Positions 7,889 through 11,180 of a DNA stretch of 11,180 nt are shown here, in pieces; position 1 is the first letter of the stretch, and each line of letters opens with the position of its first letter. The position numbers and the translations under genes were made by a program. The notes below the pieces were generated by a model. The model ran no database searches. It saw only the letters and a program-made list of their open reading frames with translations, and was not told where the DNA came from. The DNA comes from Saccoglossus kowalevskii (taxonomy: Eukaryota > Hemichordata > Enteropneusta > Harrimaniidae), in contig NW_003158738.1 in assembly GCF_000003605.2 (NCBI RefSeq), positions 75,193 to 86,372 on the forward strand, read 5' to 3'.

Positions 7889-8520
7889 TGATTTTGGCGG
7901 ATGGCAGTTTCTGCTGCACGCTATGTGACAGTAGATGTGGTTTCAACTAGAAATCTTGACGTGTTAAAATATTATACTTTTGATTTGGTGCGAGGTTGGA
8001 ATTGGATGGCAGTTTTAACTGCACGTATGTGACAGTAGATGTGGTTTCAACTAGAAATCTTGACGTGTTAAAATCTTATACTTTTGATTTGGTGCGAGGT
8101 TGGAATTGGATGGCAGTTTTAACTGCACGCTATGTGACAGTAGATGTGGTTTCAACTAGAAATCTTGACGTGTTAAAATATTATACTTTTGATTTGGTGC
8201 GAGGTTGGAATTGGATGGCAGTTTTAACTGCACGTATGTGACAGTAGATGTGGTTTCAACTAGAAATATAGATCTTAACGTGTTTAAATCTTATTTTTTA
8301 TTTGGTGCGAGGTTCGGATTGGATAGCAGTTTTAGATGCAAGGTATGTGATAGTAGATGTGGTTTCAACTAGAAATATAGATCTTGACGTGTTTAAATCT
8401 TATACTTTTTGATTTGGTGCGAGGTTGGGATCGGATGGCAGTTTTAGCTGCACGGCATGTGACAGTAGATGTGGTTTCAACTACAAATATATATCATGAC
8501 GTGTTTATATCTTTGTTATC
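7889..8520. repeat. Six-copy minisatellite, period about 105 bases
   Basis: The unit begins gatggcagtttt and contains the words gtgacagtagatgtgg, tttcaactagaaat and tttggtgcgaggtt. Unit starts fall at about 7900, 8005, 8109, 8214, 8322 and 8434, giving spacings of 105, 104, 105, 108 and 112. A partial unit precedes the first (7889-7899), and the last fades by about 8520. Copies 1-3 are nearly identical; copies 4-6 have a 6-base insertion (atagat-like) after aaat and more changes. In one frame the unit has no stop over 35 codons, but single-base indels in copies 2, 4 and 5 break that frame, so it is treated as non-coding. It starts about 190 bases to the right of the LTR. Confidence 0.95.
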
Positions 8521-10262
8521 AAGTTTGAGTATCTAATTTAAATTTTTTACCAATCCCACTGGAAGAGCGGGCAGTAATTTCATTGCAATAATAGATGGAT
8601 TAACAAATCACCAGAATTGCCAACTAAGGTGCTGACCATTATAAACTCGGGCGATGACAAAATTGAAAAAAATAAAATCAGGAAAAAAATCATGAATAAG
8701 GGTATCATAAACATAAACAAATCTGCATACCTATTTAGGGAAAGATATTGCATACATTGCAAATGACAGCATATGTTTTGCATAGCTTTTCTTCACCAAC
8801 AATACAGCTGCACATTGGAATGCACGTTTAATATTGAGTTGAATCATTATCAAGTGAGTGCATTTTCTTTAGTGTGAGACATACTTTCTCAAACATTTAA
8901 CCTCATACTCATATTTTATTCATTGTTGATATATACTATTAGAAACATGTTTGCTGCTCCATTCCTTACGAATCAAGTTTATCGGCGGAACAGATGATAG
9001 ACAGACTGGGGCGTACATACAAGTATTACCATCGGTATGACAACACGCGTTGGGCTATCTTCTAATATAGCTGAATTATCTCTTGCTATAGTTGTGTTAC
9101 GTTTGGGTTAAAACGCAACTATAGAGCGTTGCGATTTATTTGTATATTAATTAATCTCAATTACAGCGCAATTCAACATATAATTGAGTTTTAGTAGAAA
9201 TACATCCCGTGACTTAATATGAAAAGGTTTGTGAATCAGGTGCGCAAACACAGACACACATACAAACGATACATACATACACAGGTATAACAAAAGTGAA
9301 ACCACCAAATTATATATATTAAACATTTTTGATAAACTTTTAATACAGTTGTAATATGAACTTGATTAAAATGTGATTTTATGTAGGTGGTTACGATTTT
9401 TCAGTCGACATCTCTTTAGTTATAGATGAGAACTGACCCAAGTAAGACCATAGCCTCTCAATGCCTTCACCGTCTGTCAAACAAAGGCCGCTGATTCATT
9501 TTGAACTATATTTGATCTGAAATTAAACATTTTTAAAAGGCACAACATTAACTAAATCATTAATTGTATTTTACTACAGACTACTTTAACATAAAAATAC
9601 TTTTTTAAGTTAGAAAAAAACACAAAATAGCAAAAGCAATATTCAATTCAATTTAGTAGCTGAATTTATAGCTACCTCTGATGGAAGATGGTTATCATAT
9701 GGCAACAATTAAAAAGCTGTACAGTTGTAAAAGGTATATGTTTTTTTCATTTACAGGTTACTGACAGCAATTGCCTTATATACAATAGAACACAATTGCT
9801 AATATGAAAATGGTATTTTAACTAAGTGGCACACATGCTTGTGCACTTAAGGTCATAATTTAGTTTACAATAAATGCACGTTGTAGTTTATAAGAGGTTT
9901 TACTTTGAGACACCTTTCTAATAGAGCAAGTACGAAATGTATTTTTTGTCCAACACTATTACAACTGTTAGTTGCCACAGCAAAACGATTCATGACGTTG
10001 CAAAATCCAATGTTGGGTTAACCAGCTGAGCAGAAGACATGAATCAAGGGAGGTTGCATGAAAGATACTTAAAGTGGGTAGTTGTCCTGTGCAAATGTGT
10101 AAAAGCCATTGTTGATAAACAACGTTTTTTTAGTCATTGTATCAGCTTAGACAGCTTATCCACAAAGCAACGCTTTTTTCACTTGAATTTAAAATGCCGT
10201 TAGAAATAACTTTTTTGACGCATACAAATTTGGACAGGAAAGTCTGTTCTGGGGTCTAGGGG
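8521..10262. other. AT-rich stretch without a recognised gene
   Basis: No open frame over 67 codons and no transposon motif was seen on either strand. The hydrophobic minus frame at 8580-8783 is rejected as AT-rich chance. Small items: a hairpin with cgcaac (9114-9119) and gttgcg (9128-9133) arms, and a short homopolymer-rich pair near 10124 and 10168 (caacg followed by a T run). Confidence 0.5.
9241..9285. repeat. Low-complexity CA/CATA-rich tract
   Basis: A purine-pyrimidine tract made of cacac, acatac and catacatacac words, imperfect throughout. It is probably a decayed microsatellite, with no coding or regulatory role suggested. Confidence 0.6.
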
Positions 10263-10270
10263 CTTTTATA
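10263..10270 (-). promoter_or_regulatory. Canonical TATA box, minus strand
   Basis: The minus strand reads GGG, TATAAAAG, CCCC. This is a perfect TATAAAAG in a G+C-rich setting, unlike the AT-rich runs around it, so it is more convincing than most TATA words here. Upstream lies an inverted pair, CACTTGTG and CACAAGT, about 28 bases apart. Expected initiation is near 10235-10240. The first ATG frame downstream ends after only about 22 codons, so the transcript could be non-coding, have a spliced reading frame, or belong to a transposon promoter. Confidence 0.35.
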
Positions 10271-10754
10271 CCCGTACTTGTGATCAACCACTTCGAAAAA
10301 CAACCACCCACAAGTGCTTCATGGGATAATCATTTATTCCAAGCGGTGAATACTACAAACAGAAAATGACAGTTTGTCAACAACAAAAGTAGCGTACAAA
10401 GTACCATGACGAAATCACATGTGAAACGATATTTCGAAAAGATCAAAGATTCACAATTATTACTCAGAATCTCTTAGAACATAAACACTAAAAGATAAAA
10501 CAGTTACAATGAAATTTACCTACTTCGTTGGGTCTATAATGTTCTCTCACAGGCGTATTGAACGCCGAAAACCCGAAAAGTCAATCGCCGATGTGGTCAA
10601 CTTACTCAACAGCCCATAATAGTCTTCAAGACGTCAATAATAACGGATATACCATAGAGGGCGTCAACACGTAGCTCTATCTACAGGGGGATGCGAGCGG
10701 CACAAAGTCTGAAACACTGATGTATTGATCTACTTGAATTACGACCTGATAAAT
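10271..10754. other. Less AT-rich interval, possibly transposon-derived
   Basis: The part from about 10550 to 10700 is visibly richer in G+C. It carries words such as gagggcgtc and tagagctacg (minus strand) of the sort seen in small DNA elements of invertebrates. A GTAAGT word near 10600 and a GTAAAT word near 10515 on the minus strand are donor-like. No boundary, inverted repeat or coding motif could be shown. Confidence 0.35.
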
Positions 10755-10760
10755 ACTTAC

Positions 10761-10844
10761 CTGACAACTCCTTTGCTGTCCATAGCAATGTAAAATGGAA
10801 ATCCCAAATGTGATGATAGTCAGCAAGTTTTCATGCTTGTTCTT
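10761..10844 (-). CDS. Candidate internal exon of an unknown gene
   Basis: On the minus strand a pyrimidine-rich run ends in TTCTAG just before 10844, a good splice acceptor. After 84 bases comes CAG followed by GTAAGT (10760-10755), a perfect donor. The enclosed sequence is open for 28 codons in one frame, starting KNKHENLLTI, and 84 is a multiple of three, so the exon would be phase-neutral. The peptide matches nothing I know. The other two frames contain stops. In AT-rich DNA good splice-site pairs arise by chance, so this remains a candidate. Confidence 0.25.
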
Positions 10845-11057
10845 CTAGAACAAGGCACAACAAAAAAGACTTGTAGAAGGTCAAAATAAATAAATTACTC
10901 TATAGAACATAGATGACAAATATTAGTATTGTAAGACATTTTGGTGAAACTAAGTATTTATAGTAACAAAATTAGAGTAGTCCCGACGACTCTAAATTCA
11001 ATCACTCTTTCAGAAAAAAAAACACTGAAACACAAATTCTTACTTTAAGTTTCTTAC

Positions 11058-11113
11058 CTATAAGTGAGATTCCAACTCGCAAGTAATATCATACAGTAAA
11101 TTAATTTTCCCAT
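11058..11113 (-). CDS. Candidate first coding exon with a signal-peptide-like start
   Basis: From an ATG at 11113 the minus strand encodes MGKLIYCMILLASWNLTY, then splits a codon at AG before GTAAGA (11057-11052), a good donor. The peptide has a lysine followed by a hydrophobic core, as in secretion signals. Caution: if spliced straight to the exon at 10844 the reading frame meets a stop after eight codons, so those two cannot be adjacent exons of one protein as drawn. A different acceptor, or no gene at all, is possible. The upstream region leaves the window. Confidence 0.2.
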
Positions 11114-11180
11114 TCTGCAACAATTTCTAAATCAAATACAAAGAGTATGCCAACCTTAAAATACAATAACAGTATTTAAA

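Noticed and set aside
7889-8520. CRISPR array
   Set aside because: The whole roughly 105-base unit repeats head to tail; there is no pattern of short constant repeats separated by unique spacers.
8580-8783. Hydrophobic 67-codon minus frame as a membrane protein
   Set aside because: Runs of F, L, I and M are what AT-rich DNA yields by chance; no topology or conservation signal is present.
1-11180. tRNA or rRNA genes
   Set aside because: No T-loop or A/B-box-like pair with a foldable cloverleaf, and no rRNA core sequence, was noticed by eye. A dedicated scan was not possible.

Overview
The window looks like non-coding or intronic DNA from an animal nuclear genome. It is roughly two-thirds A+T by eye and has no long intact reading frame. 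There is no bacterial-style gene packing or ribosome-binding-site pattern, but there are microsatellites, a tandem minisatellite and several decayed retroelements. The retroelement types (LINEs with an apurinic-type endonuclease and a Jockey/CR1/L2-like reverse transcriptase, and a probable Ty3/gypsy-type LTR) would suit a marine invertebrate such as a mollusc. The host assignment is inference; no host gene was recognised that could fix it.

Layout. 1-1741: AT-rich DNA with a (TA)n tract and no recognisable gene. 1742-3640 (minus strand): a dead LINE, here called LINE-A. From its 5' side it shows an endonuclease remnant (about 3640-3257), a shortened linker, a reverse transcriptase core (about 3085-2545), a C-terminal domain (about 2520-2040), a 3'UTR with a 39-base stem-loop (1824-1862) and a terminal trinucleotide tract (1742-1762). 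It carries frameshifts, stops, at least two internal deletions and a changed catalytic motif. 3911-4930: two diverged direct copies of an unidentified repeat. 5462-6145 (plus strand): LINE-B, an endonuclease and linker remnant of a different LINE family. 6509-6921: a candidate small DNA transposon bounded by imperfect inverted repeats. 7236-7322: a faint third endonuclease-like trace that runs up to a probable LTR (7330-7698, minus strand) with CCAAT, TATA, a hairpin near the expected start site and a poly(A) signal. 7889-8520: six copies of a roughly 105-base minisatellite with a two-unit higher-order pattern. 8521-11180: mostly featureless AT-rich DNA, with a canonical TATA box on the minus strand at 10263-10270 and two exon-like segments near the right edge, one encoding a signal-peptide-like start.

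No set of genes here works together as a system. The best-supported content is a nested and scattered collection of dead transposable elements plus a minisatellite. The items most worth a second look are the LINE-A 3' hairpin and tail, the minisatellite whose basic period is exactly 35 codons, the LTR with its adjoining satellite, and the possible split gene at the right edge.
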